Origin: CAZVYJ01 sp964631565
Lineage (GTDB): Bacteria; Planctomycetota; Phycisphaerae; SM23-33
Direction: 5' to 3'
DNA length: 64,000 nucleotides
Assembly: GCA_964631565.1 (NCBI GenBank)
Contig: CAZVYJ010000006.1
Location: 22,662-86,661, forward strand
This document shows positions 26,349 to 34,591 of the stretch, piece after piece; the first letter of the stretch is position 1; every line of letters begins with the position of its first letter. The notes below the pieces were generated by a model. It searched no databases. It saw only the letters and a list, made by a program, of their open reading frames with translations, and was not told the origin of the DNA. The position numbers and the translations under genes were made by a program.

Positions 26349-27404
26349 TCACTTTGTTTCTATTTCAGCCTCGTCGGCAATCTGCTGGAACGTTTCGAGT
26401 ATTGATATATTGGCCACGCAGTGCGTGATGCACCGGCCGCAGCCCACGCAGCCGAGCCTGCCCGTGCGCTCCAGCACGAACTTGCCCTTGCGGAACATCC
26501 TGTGGCGAAGCCTGCTCGAGCGGGTCTCGCGGAAGTTCTCGCCGCCTGCGACCTCGGCGAAAACCTCGAGCTGGCAGGAATCCCATTTCCGCTGCCTCGT
26601 GCCGCTGGTCGCGTCGAGGTTGAGCTTATCGGCCACATCGAAGCAGTAGCAGGTCGGGCAGACGTTGGTGCAGGTTCCGCAGCTGAAGCACCGCCTGGCG
26701 ACGGCGTCCCACAGCAGCGAATCGTAGCTGGAGTCGAGCATCTCGGGCAGATATTTCGTGTTGTAAGGCAGTTTCTTTTTGAAGGCTGCCTGCTTGGCGT
26801 CGTCGTATTTGCGGCGGGCCTCGTGGTCGGCGGAAGTCGCCGCGGTGAACAGGCCGCTGCCGGTTATCATTGCTTCGCCGGCCTTGGAGCCGATCTCAAC
26901 GTAGTAGCGGTCGCCCAGGTCGGTAAGGAACAGCTCCCAGCCGTCCGCGGGCGGGTCGAGCGTACCCATGTCGGCCTGGAACTGGTTGTCGTTCACCTCA
27001 CGGCAGATATTCATGCCGATAATCTGCGCAGCGGCACGCCGCGCTGCGTAGTTGGCATCCTGCGGCTGGGCGCACATCGCCGAATCGGTGCAGGCCAGGC
27101 CGTGCAGGTCATAAGGATGCACGCCGAGTATGACAGTGGGAACGGCCTTGACGGACTGCTTCACCCCGTCAGGCCCGCGGCCCTTGAACTCCAGCAGCGT
27201 TTCGTACTGCGGCATTATGTATTTTTTCGGAGGCAGGATGGTTATGTCGTAGTCCATCCTGATTCGCCCGACATCCTCGGCCGAGTCGATAACGGCGAAA
27301 ACGAAGCCCGGCCCCTTGGCGACCGGGGCGGCAAGGCGCCGGCCAGTCATCAGGAATGCGACAAAATCGTCAAACTTGTCCTTGCTGAGTATCTGCGGCA
27401 ACAT
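26349..27404 (-). CDS. hydB: Group 3b hydrogenase iron-sulfur (beta) subunit
   Basis: 351 aa. The first two-thirds resemble the HydB/AsrA/DsrK-type domain (VILGVHPYDLHGLACTD). Two [4Fe-4S] ferredoxin motifs follow: CFSCGTCTNVCPTCYC near residue 235 and CVGCGRCITHC near 320. It passes electrons between clusters of the hydrogenase and the flavin subunit and, in sulfhydrogenases, is linked to sulfur reduction. It is the first structural gene, 34 nt downstream of the histidine kinase. Confidence 0.9.
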   Translation of the reverse strand: MLPQILSKDKFDDFVAFLMTGRRLAAPVAKGPGFVFAVIDSAEDVGRIRMDYDITILPPKKYIMPQYETLLEFKGRGPDGVKQSVKAVPTVILGVHPYDLHGLACTDSAMCAQPQDANYAARRAAAQIIGMNICREVNDNQFQADMGTLDPPADGWELFLTDLGDRYYVEIGSKAGEAMITGSGLFTAATSADHEARRKYDDAKQAAFKKKLPYNTKYLPEMLDSSYDSLLWDAVARRCFSCGTCTNVCPTCYCFDVADKLNLDATSGTRQRKWDSCQLEVFAEVAGGENFRETRSSRLRHRMFRKGKFVLERTGRLGCVGCGRCITHCVANISILETFQQIADEAEIETK

Positions 27405-27438
27405 TCGTGTGCCCTTTCATCGTCGATGCAATGTTAAT

Positions 27439-28833
27439 TTACGTTTTATTCTTCTCGGCCGCGGGCAGCGTCACGGTTACCGTCGTGCCCTTGCCAAGCT
27501 CCGAACTCAGCGAAACGCCGCCGCCAAGCTCATCGACTATCTCTTTAACTATAGACAGGCCCATGCCGGTTCCGCCGCAAACCTGCCGGGCATTGGTTCC
27601 GCGAAAAAATTCCCTGAACACCTGCTCCTGCTGCTCCGGCGGAATGCCTATGCCGGTGTCGGCGACCTTGACCTCGACTCTCTCGCCGCTGCGGGCGGCG
27701 GTGACGGCCACGCTGCCGCCGGGCGGCGTGTACTTCACGGCATTGCCGATTATATTGGCGAAAACCACGTTCAGCGAATTGTCCCATGCCGGGACGTAAA
27801 TATTTCCCGCCGCGGCTACCGTTATCTTCACTTCGTTATTCGTCGCTTCCTCGTCGAAGAGCCTGGCGGTCTCGGCCAGCAGGCCGCCCAGTTCGACCGG
27901 GTGGAGTTCGCGCGTCTTGCCGGTTTCGTCCTTGATGGTTCCGAGCAGCTGCATTTCGTCGAGCTGTTTGATGATGTCGTCGCATCGGGCATGCAGTTTG
28001 CGCATCAGGTCGTACTGCTTCGGGCTTAGCGCACCTACCTGCTGAATCGCATTCACCAGCGTATGAATTGCGGAAACCGGCCCGCGAAGCTGGTGGCTGG
28101 ATACGCGGAGAAAGCGGCTTTTGGTTGCGTCCAGGGCGGACAGTTCGCGATTCGCCATGACCAGGCGGAGGTTTATCCGCCTCAGGCGGGCCAGGATGGC
28201 GTCGGTCAGATATGCGGACAGTATCATTACAAGACAGATGCCGCCTGCAAACACGCCGACAAGGAACGTGCGGTTTCCGTAATCCCACCTGTCGGCCAGC
28301 ACGCCGGAAAACAGCGTTCCGCCGGCGCAGTAGAAACCGATTTCATTCTCCCACATCGCCGTAACGATAATGGCGATGCCGGCAGCGACTATCAGCCTCT
28401 TGACCCATCGCACCGGCAGCAGGGTCGCGCTGACGCCGGCGATGAACACGGGCACGACGGCCAGCGGACTGATAACGCCGCCGGTAAAGTGCATGACAAA
28501 TATCCACGCGAACATATCCATCGTGAGAATCGTCGCCGCGACGACGGCAAGCGAGTGGCTGGTCGGGCGCCCGGTGCGTCCGCCGAGGGCCGGCAGCAGA
28601 ACCATTGCGACAATATTGTGCAGCAGCATCGCCCCGGCTGTAAGCAGCACCAGCGTTGACGCGGCCTCGGGCCGGCGGCCGAACCACAGCAGCAGCCCGC
28701 CGAGGGCGGCCATCGCGAAAATGCCTAGCCACCGCATACCGACAAGCCATCGCACACGAGATACGCGGATGACGTACTCGACATGGCTGTCGGCGGATTC
28801 TGATGCAAAGGTTGTCGCCTGCGGTTCCGTCAT
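27439..28833 (-). CDS. Membrane-bound sensor histidine kinase
   Basis: 464 aa. About six hydrophobic segments occupy residues 30-210. A HisKA domain follows with the phospho-acceptor in RVSSHQLRGPVSAIHTL (around residue 250), then an HATPase_c domain with NIIGNAVKYTPPGG, DTGIGIP and GGTGMGLSIVKEIVDELGG. No periplasmic ligand domain of known type is visible, so sensing may occur within the membrane region. It lies 24 nt after a receiver-only response regulator and 34 nt before hydB, inside the hydrogenase block. It probably responds to a redox, H2 or membrane signal (inference). Confidence 0.9.
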   Translation of the reverse strand: MTEPQATTFASESADSHVEYVIRVSRVRWLVGMRWLGIFAMAALGGLLLWFGRRPEAASTLVLLTAGAMLLHNIVAMVLLPALGGRTGRPTSHSLAVVAATILTMDMFAWIFVMHFTGGVISPLAVVPVFIAGVSATLLPVRWVKRLIVAAGIAIIVTAMWENEIGFYCAGGTLFSGVLADRWDYGNRTFLVGVFAGGICLVMILSAYLTDAILARLRRINLRLVMANRELSALDATKSRFLRVSSHQLRGPVSAIHTLVNAIQQVGALSPKQYDLMRKLHARCDDIIKQLDEMQLLGTIKDETGKTRELHPVELGGLLAETARLFDEEATNNEVKITVAAAGNIYVPAWDNSLNVVFANIIGNAVKYTPPGGSVAVTAARSGERVEVKVADTGIGIPPEQQEQVFREFFRGTNARQVCGGTGMGLSIVKEIVDELGGGVSLSSELGKGTTVTVTLPAAEKNKT

Positions 28834-28857
28834 GGTGTTTCTGCCGACTTGGCCGGC

Positions 28858-29241
28858 TTACTTGAGAAGTTCGGCCAGTTTCGCCTTCAGCAGCTGCGGG
28901 TCCAGCGGCTTTCGCATGAACGCCTGCACGGGCAGGAAGTCGCCGGCCTTGTCCGGGTCGAGCATCTCGCCGGTTTTTTCCTCGATGCATGTCAGCATGA
29001 TTATCGGCAGGTTTTTGAAGCGGCTGTCCTCGCGGAGTTTGTAGACAAGATGGAAGCCCTCGGTTTCCGTCTCCATCATTACGTCAAGCAGAACGAGGTC
29101 CACCTTTTCGGCCTGGAGTTTTTTCCGGGCCTCAGCTGCACTGGATGCCTGGAGAACTTCATAGCCCATGCCGGAAAGAATAATCTCAGTCGCTTCCCGC
29201 AGATCAGGATCGTCGTCCACTACAAGAATTCGCTTGGCCAT
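28858..29241 (-). CDS. Receiver-only (CheY-like) response regulator
   Basis: 127 aa from the ATG at 29241 (MAKRILVVDDDPDLREA), with GGAGAG 7 nt upstream. Acidic pocket residues are in VVDDD, the phospho-acceptor Asp is in VLLDVMME, and the conserved Lys is in FMRKPLDPQ. There is no DNA-binding or enzymatic output domain, so it must act on a protein partner or in a phosphorelay. Located between hypE and the histidine kinase, it forms a two-component pair embedded in the hydrogenase genes. Confidence 0.9.
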   Translation of the reverse strand: MAKRILVVDDDPDLREATEIILSGMGYEVLQASSAAEARKKLQAEKVDLVLLDVMMETETEGFHLVYKLREDSRFKNLPIIMLTCIEEKTGEMLDPDKAGDFLPVQAFMRKPLDPQLLKAKLAELLK

Positions 29242-29267
29242 TGCGTGGCTCTCCTTAATCTTGCTCA

Positions 29268-30305
29268 TCAACAGATTCTTGGCAGTTCTTCGCCGTACGG
29301 CATCTGTACAACGCGTCGCCCGCCGACAGCGGTTATCATTTCGACCAGAGGTGCGTCACTTTTACCGACAATGCCGCCGATTATAGCCGCACCGGCGGCA
29401 ATCTCATAATCGGCGAGCAATGTTTTTGCATCTTCAGCCGCTTCAGTGTCTACAACCGCGACCAGCTTGCCCTCATTGGCGATTGTAAGTAAGTCAAGGC
29501 CAAGCAGTTCGGACGCCGACCGGGCGGTGGGATTGACGGGAATCGCAGCGGCATCAATTTCGATATCCACACCGGCGGCGGCCGCCGTTTCAGCCAGTGT
29601 CGCGGCAAGTCCGCCGCGGGTAGGGTCGCGCATGAAGTGAACCTTGTCGCCCAGTTTGTCGACCAGTGCAGCCGTAAGTTCATTCAGAGGCGCGCAGTCG
29701 CTTTCAAGTTCGGCCGAAAAATTCAGGCCTTCACGCATCGACATCACCGCCAGGCCGTGCTCGCCGAGCGGACCGGAGAGAATTATCCTGTCGCCGGGTC
29801 GGATTCTGTCGAAGCCGAGCTTCGCGCCAGCAATCATCTCGCCGACGCCGGCTGTGTTGATGACAAGTCCGTCGCCGGCGTCGCGGCCGACAACTTTCGT
29901 ATCCCCGGTGACTATCGCGACGCCGGCTTCACGGGCGGCCCGGCCGGCCGAGGCGAGCACACGCTTCAGCAGCGAAATTTCCAGCCCTTCGCAGATAACA
30001 AGCGAAAGCGACAGCCACCTAGGCCGTGCGCCGCAGACGGCCAGGTCGTTCACCGTGCCGCAGACGGCCAGCCGGCCGATGTCGCCGCCGGGGAACTCGA
30101 GCGGCTGGACGACGTAGCTGTCTGTTGTGAACACCGCCGGGCCGGCGATATTGATGACGGCCGCATCGGTGAGAGCCGCCGCGTTCTGCCAGCATGTCCC
30201 GTCGCCGCCGAGAGCAGGCAGGATAACTTCGGCAAGGAGTTCCGCCGTCAGTTGTCCGCCGCCGCCATGAGCGAGCTGAATGTATTTATCGCCGTCTTTG
30301 GCCAT
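29268..30305 (-). CDS. hypE: Hydrogenase maturation protein HypE
   Basis: 345 aa. An AIRS/PurM-like fold with the N-terminal GGGGQLTAELLAEVILPALG, an ATP-binding TTDSYVV, and VTGDTKVVGR. The C-terminus ends PRIC, the conserved terminal cysteine that HypF carbamoylates and HypE dehydrates to thiocyanate for the Fe(CN)2CO group. The open frame ends with that Cys, as required. It lies 26 nt before the receiver gene and 137 nt after hypD, a gap holding an inverted repeat. Confidence 0.95.
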   Translation of the reverse strand: MAKDGDKYIQLAHGGGGQLTAELLAEVILPALGGDGTCWQNAAALTDAAVINIAGPAVFTTDSYVVQPLEFPGGDIGRLAVCGTVNDLAVCGARPRWLSLSLVICEGLEISLLKRVLASAGRAAREAGVAIVTGDTKVVGRDAGDGLVINTAGVGEMIAGAKLGFDRIRPGDRIILSGPLGEHGLAVMSMREGLNFSAELESDCAPLNELTAALVDKLGDKVHFMRDPTRGGLAATLAETAAAAGVDIEIDAAAIPVNPTARSASELLGLDLLTIANEGKLVAVVDTEAAEDAKTLLADYEIAAGAAIIGGIVGKSDAPLVEMITAVGGRRVVQMPYGEELPRIC

Positions 30306-30331
30306 GTTTTATTCTTTTTAAAGCAAAATCT

Positions 30332-30427
30332 GAACCACGGAGAGCACGGAGAGCACAAAGAACAAAAAATACAGGATTTGAAGATTTTTGTGTGTTTACT
30401 TCGTGTCCTCTGTGAACCCTGTGGTTC
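30332..30427. repeat. Imperfect inverted repeat between hypD and hypE
   Basis: Arms of 29 nt (30332-30360 and 30399-30427) match at 21 of 29 positions, with GAACCAC ends and purine-rich 'GGAGAGCAC' units. Such elements are common in environmental genomes as intergenic hairpins. It could be a processing or attenuation site within the operon. Confidence 0.6.
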
Positions 30428-30442
30428 TTTTTTTATAGGTTT

Positions 30443-31561
30443 TTAATCTTTCCGCTCGTATTTGAACGCGGCTGCACACGCGCCTTCGGATGATACCATG
30501 CAGGGCCCGACCGGGTCTCGCGTCGTGCAGGCTCGGCCGAACAGGTCGCAGTCGTGCGGTCGGCATCGGCCGGCAAGCACATCGCCGCATCGGCAGCCGG
30601 CCGGTTCGCAGCTTTCTGTTTCCGGCAGGTTGAAGCGTTTCGCTGCATCGAACTCCGCAAACTCTTCACGCAGCACGAGGCCGCTGTCTGGAATAACGCC
30701 CATCGCCCGCCATGCGGTGTCGGCCGGCACGAATACTTTTTCGAGTATCTCCGTCGCGGCCGGGTTGCCTCCGCGTGCGACAGCCGGATAAACCGAACAC
30801 GCCGCAGGTGCTGCCTCAACGAGCTGCCGCAAAATTTCCGCGATGCCGGCGAGTATCTGCTGCGGATCGAACCCGGCCACCACGCACGGCCGGCCGTAGC
30901 CCGCGGCGATCGGCTCGTAAGCGCCCCAGCCGATGATGACGCTGACGTGGCCGGGACACAGAAAACCGTCCACGCGAACGTCGTCCTGCTTCAGCAGCGC
31001 GTGCATCACGGGCAGGACAAGTTTATGTGCGGTCAGCACGCTGAAATTGTTCACGCCTTCGCGTTTCGCCCGAAGAACCGCCAGCGCAGTCGCCGGCGCG
31101 GTGGTCTCGAACCCGACCGCCAGGAAAACAACCTGCCTGGCCGGGCTGCCAATGGCGAGTTCGACCGCCTGGTCGGCTGAAGCAACGACTTCAACTTTCG
31201 CACCAGCGGCGCGGGCATCGGCGAGCGAGCCGCCGCGGCCGGGAACGCGAACCATGTCGCCATAAGTCGCGATAATCGGCCTGTCAGACATGCCGGCCAG
31301 GTGAATCGCGCCATCTATATAGGATTGGTCGGTGACGCAGACCGGGCAGCCCGGCCCGCTGATAAGCCGCAGGCCGTCCGGCAGCAGGTCTCGCAGACCA
31401 CTGCGTGCTATCGCCATGGTGTGCGTGCCGCAGATTTCCATTATCTGCACGCCCTGCCGCGCGGCAGAACCGCCGGCGGAGCCGCTGCCGGCGCCTTCGC
31501 CGGCGAGCCGCCCCATGTGCTCGTGAATTTTTTCACAAATTTTTAAGGTTGTATCAACCAT
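30443..31561 (-). CDS. hypD: Hydrogenase maturation protein HypD
   Basis: 372 aa. The signature MEICGTHTMAIARSGLRDLLP contains a catalytic Cys. GPGCPVCVTDQSYID, GFETTAPATA and C-terminal cysteines (CEPAGCRCGDVLAGRCRPHDC) coordinate the [4Fe-4S] cluster and redox thiols. HypD assembles Fe(CN)2CO with HypC. Length is normal. It starts 11 nt after hypC ends, as expected for a co-expressed hyp operon. Confidence 0.95.
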   Translation of the reverse strand: MVDTTLKICEKIHEHMGRLAGEGAGSGSAGGSAARQGVQIMEICGTHTMAIARSGLRDLLPDGLRLISGPGCPVCVTDQSYIDGAIHLAGMSDRPIIATYGDMVRVPGRGGSLADARAAGAKVEVVASADQAVELAIGSPARQVVFLAVGFETTAPATALAVLRAKREGVNNFSVLTAHKLVLPVMHALLKQDDVRVDGFLCPGHVSVIIGWGAYEPIAAGYGRPCVVAGFDPQQILAGIAEILRQLVEAAPAACSVYPAVARGGNPAATEILEKVFVPADTAWRAMGVIPDSGLVLREEFAEFDAAKRFNLPETESCEPAGCRCGDVLAGRCRPHDCDLFGRACTTRDPVGPCMVSSEGACAAAFKYERKD

Positions 31562-31572
31562 TTCATGTTTTG

Positions 31573-31794
31573 TTATTGTGACAATTCATCCGCTTTTGCG
31601 AGCAGTTCGTAAGTGTTCATCGCATCCTGCTGATTGAGAACTGTAATGGCAATGCCGGCGTGAACAAGCACCCAGTCACCGACGACCGCCTCCGGCACGA
31701 GTGCAAGCTGCACCTGCGAGCGGCTACCCGCAAGGCATACAACTCCCCTGCTGCCGTCGATGCTCTCAAGTTGTGCAGGAATCGCCAGGCACAT
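31573..31794 (-). CDS. hypC: Hydrogenase maturation chaperone HypC
   Basis: 73 aa from the ATG at 31794, which gives MCLAIPAQLESIDGS. The Cys directly after Met is the essential ligand in the HypC/HupF family, so I reject the upstream TTG at 31803, even though GGAGAG lies 12 nt upstream of the ATG. HypC carries the Fe(CN)2CO unit and delivers it to the large subunit precursor. It lies between hypF and hypD. Confidence 0.93.
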   Translation of the reverse strand: MCLAIPAQLESIDGSRGVVCLAGSRSQVQLALVPEAVVGDWVLVHAGIAITVLNQQDAMNTYELLAKADELSQ

Positions 31795-31822
31795 ATCCGC
31801 CAAAAACTCTCCGTCTACATTT

Positions 31823-34246
31823 CTACATCATATCCTTGTCAGCGCCGAAAATATCCGACTTTTCCGGCGAAACCGCCCTTGCCGCCGCGATAACCGCCTG
31901 TCCGAGCGATATTCCGCCGTCGTTGCATGGAATTTCACGATGCGTGAGCACCTCGAAGCCGTCGGCCTGTAACTGCTTCTTCAGCAGCGATGTCAGCCGC
32001 CTGTTGGCGAAACAGCCGCCCGTCAGCGCGACGGTTTTCAGGCCGGTCTGCTCGCTCGCCCGCCGTGCCGCTGACGCAAGGAACCTCGCAACGGTATTAT
32101 GAAACTTGCCGGCCAGATAAGCCGCATCCGCCTTCTCCGCCAGGTCGCAGACAAGCCCCTCGACCATCGGCCTGACGTCGATGAGGAACGGTTTTCGAGA
32201 TTGCCCCTCATCCTGATCAACCAGGCGGAACGAGTAGCTGTCCGAGGTTTTAATCCTGGCATCGGCGACGGCTTCGAGCTTCATGGGGGCCTCAGCCTCG
32301 AAACGGTTGGCCGCAGCGACGCCGACAAGCCCGGCCACCGCGTCGAACAGCCTGCCAAGCGAACTCGACGCCGGGCAGTTCACGCGAGCGTGCAGCTGCG
32401 ACACCGCGGCTGCAAGCCGGTCCGGATCGGCGAAGATGCGGCAAGGTTTGACGTGCCGCTGCCAGTGGTCGCGGAAGGCGTCGTGCAGCAGCGCGATTGC
32501 CGGACGCCACGTTTCATGTGCAGCTGCGTCTCCGCCGATGAGCGGCATGTAACGCAGATGTCCCAGCCGCTCGTACGTGCGAAGGTCGGCCCGCAGCACC
32601 TCGCAGCCCCAGACTGCTCCATCGTCGCCGTAGCCGGTTCCGTCGCAGACCAGCGCGATGATCGCGTCGTTGCGGCCGTGCTCGGCAAGGCAGGCGGCTG
32701 CGTGGGCATGGTGATGCTGCACGCGGACAATCGGCAGCGCCTCGCGGCCGGGCAGTTCGCCGCGGTGACGCTTGACGGCATACTCGCTCGAAAGATACTG
32801 CGGGTGCAAATCGGCGACGATAAGCTGCGGCTGAACGTCGAAAAGCTCCTCGAGCGAGTTTATCACGTCGATGAAATGGCGGTACGTCCGGCCGTCCTTC
32901 AGGTCGCCGATGTGTTCGCTGACCAGCGCCATGCCGCGGTGCATGAGGCAGATGGTGTTTTTGAGTTCCGCACCGACGGCGAGAATCGCAGGCGACGCGG
33001 CAAGGCGCTCGCCGCCACTTTCAGAATCGCGTTCGTCACCGAACGCCGCTAAACGCAGCGGCTTGGGCGCGTAGCCGCGGGCGCGGCGCAGAACGCACAG
33101 CTCGTCACCGGCGAACTGCACGATGCTGTCGTCGATGCGATGGGCGATATCGCGGTTATGCAGCAGCATGGCGTCGCAGATGCGGGCAAGGTTCGCAACC
33201 GCGGCGTCGTTGTCCTTCACCAGCGGCTCGTCGGAATAATTGCCCGAAGTCATCACGAGCGGCCCGGACACGTGGGCGAACAGCATATGATGCAGCGGCG
33301 TGTAAGGCAGCATGATGGCGAGCGTGTCCAGCCCTTCGGCGACGGACGTCGCGATTTTCGCATCGGCCAGCCGCGGCAGCAGCACTATCGGGCGCAGCGG
33401 CCCGGCGAGCATAGCGGCTGCGGCGTCGCTTATGTCGCAAAGTTCGCGGGCACGGGCGATGTCGGCGACCATTAAGGCGAATGGTTTGGCGTCGCGATGC
33501 TTCCGCTCGCGAAGGCGATTGACGGCGTGCTCGTCGTCGGCCCGGCAGGCGAGATGGAAGCCGCCCAGGCCCTTGATGGCGACGATACGCCCTGCAGCGA
33601 GCATTCCGGCGGCTTCGACGATGGGATCATCGCTGATAATCTGCCGCCCTTTCGTGTCCGCCAGCCAGACCGCAGGCCCGCACACGGGGCAGGCTATCGG
33701 CTGGGCATGGAAGCGGCGGTCGGCCGGGTCGGCATACTGCCGCCCGCAGAAGCTGCACATCGCGAAATCGGCCATCGTCGTGTTCGGTCGGTCGTATGGA
33801 ATGCGGCGGATGATGCTGTATCGCGGCCCGCAGTTAGTGCAGTTGATAAATGGATAGGCGTGCCGCTTGTCGCCCGGGTCGGCCAGCTCTCGCAGGCAGT
33901 CGTCGCAGACGGCTGTGTCCACGGTTACCTGCGCGTCCGTAAGCTCCCCGCCGGCGCTGGGACGAATCTCGAATAATTCCTCGCCGGCAACAGGTGCGAT
34001 ATCCGCCTGCCGACAATGTTCCATCTTCGCCAGCGGAGGCATCTGCGTTTCCAGCCGTTCGCGGAATTGCTCGACCGCAGCCGAGCCGCCCTGTATCTCC
34101 AGCATCACGCCGGATGCGTCGTTGATTACCCACCCGGTAAGCTGCAACTCGGCGGCCAGGCGATAGACAAACGGACGAAACCCAACGCCCTGCACCTGTC
34201 CGGCGATAATCAGCCGCCTGCGAATTGGTTTATCGATGCCAGTCAT
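31823..34246 (-). CDS. hypF: Carbamoyltransferase HypF
   Basis: 807 aa from the ATG at 34246; a frame extends 21 codons upstream but the acylphosphatase start RRRLIIAGQVQGVGFRPFVYR follows this ATG. Two Cys4 zinc motifs of the form C-x2-C-x18-C-x2-C follow (CDDC...CTNC, CSFC...CPVC), then a YrdC-like domain (AIKGLGGFHLACRAD) and a Kae1/HypF domain with HHHAHAAACLAEHG. It transfers the carbamoyl group of carbamoyl phosphate to HypE. It is the first gene of the hyp-hyd block. Confidence 0.95.
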   Translation of the reverse strand: MTGIDKPIRRRLIIAGQVQGVGFRPFVYRLAAELQLTGWVINDASGVMLEIQGGSAAVEQFRERLETQMPPLAKMEHCRQADIAPVAGEELFEIRPSAGGELTDAQVTVDTAVCDDCLRELADPGDKRHAYPFINCTNCGPRYSIIRRIPYDRPNTTMADFAMCSFCGRQYADPADRRFHAQPIACPVCGPAVWLADTKGRQIISDDPIVEAAGMLAAGRIVAIKGLGGFHLACRADDEHAVNRLRERKHRDAKPFALMVADIARARELCDISDAAAAMLAGPLRPIVLLPRLADAKIATSVAEGLDTLAIMLPYTPLHHMLFAHVSGPLVMTSGNYSDEPLVKDNDAAVANLARICDAMLLHNRDIAHRIDDSIVQFAGDELCVLRRARGYAPKPLRLAAFGDERDSESGGERLAASPAILAVGAELKNTICLMHRGMALVSEHIGDLKDGRTYRHFIDVINSLEELFDVQPQLIVADLHPQYLSSEYAVKRHRGELPGREALPIVRVQHHHAHAAACLAEHGRNDAIIALVCDGTGYGDDGAVWGCEVLRADLRTYERLGHLRYMPLIGGDAAAHETWRPAIALLHDAFRDHWQRHVKPCRIFADPDRLAAAVSQLHARVNCPASSSLGRLFDAVAGLVGVAAANRFEAEAPMKLEAVADARIKTSDSYSFRLVDQDEGQSRKPFLIDVRPMVEGLVCDLAEKADAAYLAGKFHNTVARFLASAARRASEQTGLKTVALTGGCFANRRLTSLLKKQLQADGFEVLTHREIPCNDGGISLGQAVIAAARAVSPEKSDIFGADKDMM

Positions 34247-34263
34247 GAAATATCCAGACCGGT

Positions 34264-34272
34264 TATTGTAGC
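34264..34272 (-). promoter_or_regulatory. Candidate extended -10 promoter for the hyp-hyd block
   Basis: On the minus strand TGCTACAAT (TACAAT at 34265-34270) is an extended -10 match. A -35-like TTGGAT lies about 19 nt upstream. The predicted transcription start leaves a short leader before the hypF ATG at 34246. Confidence 0.35.
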
Positions 34273-34333
34273 AGTCTTGGCTGCCCGGAATCCAATCCAC
34301 AAGCGACATTCTTTAATAATGTCAGGCAGTAAC

Positions 34334-34469
34334 CATGCTCTGTTTGAAAACTCCCAAAAACTTGCATCAAGGATGCCACGGGATGCCTGCAAGCCGTGTT
34401 GCCTCCCGGCGAACACGGCTTGCGAGCAAGTCGTGGCGCCCCTTTTCCAGAGTTTTCAAACAGAGCATG
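34334..34469. repeat. Nested palindromic element (MITE-like) between hypF and ndk-like
   Basis: Perfect 20-bp inverted ends (34334-34353 and 34450-34469) flank an inner perfect 12-bp inverted repeat with arms starting GCAAGCCGTG. The interior includes an 18-mer, 34374-34391, repeated with one change at the window's right end. No coding capacity. It lies in the divergent promoter region. Confidence 0.65.
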
Positions 34470-34591
34470 ATTAAAAGTCGGAACGTCAATTGAACAAGCA
34501 TGTGTTTGTCTTATTGCCCACAGCGGCGTGTTATGCTATTCTGCCGCCTCTGAAAAAGAGCCGAAACGTACAATATTACAGGAGAATTGAA

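Noticed and set aside
23348..27404. F420-reducing or heterodisulfide-linked (Frh/Mvh) hydrogenase
   Set aside because: The presence of HydB- and HydG-type subunits in the order B-G-D-A fits group 3b; no FrhB or MvhD-like gene is seen.
34490..34591. Upstream in-frame extension of the NDK-like protein
   Set aside because: The first 34 codons do not match the NDK fold, and AGGAGA stands properly before the GTG at 34592.
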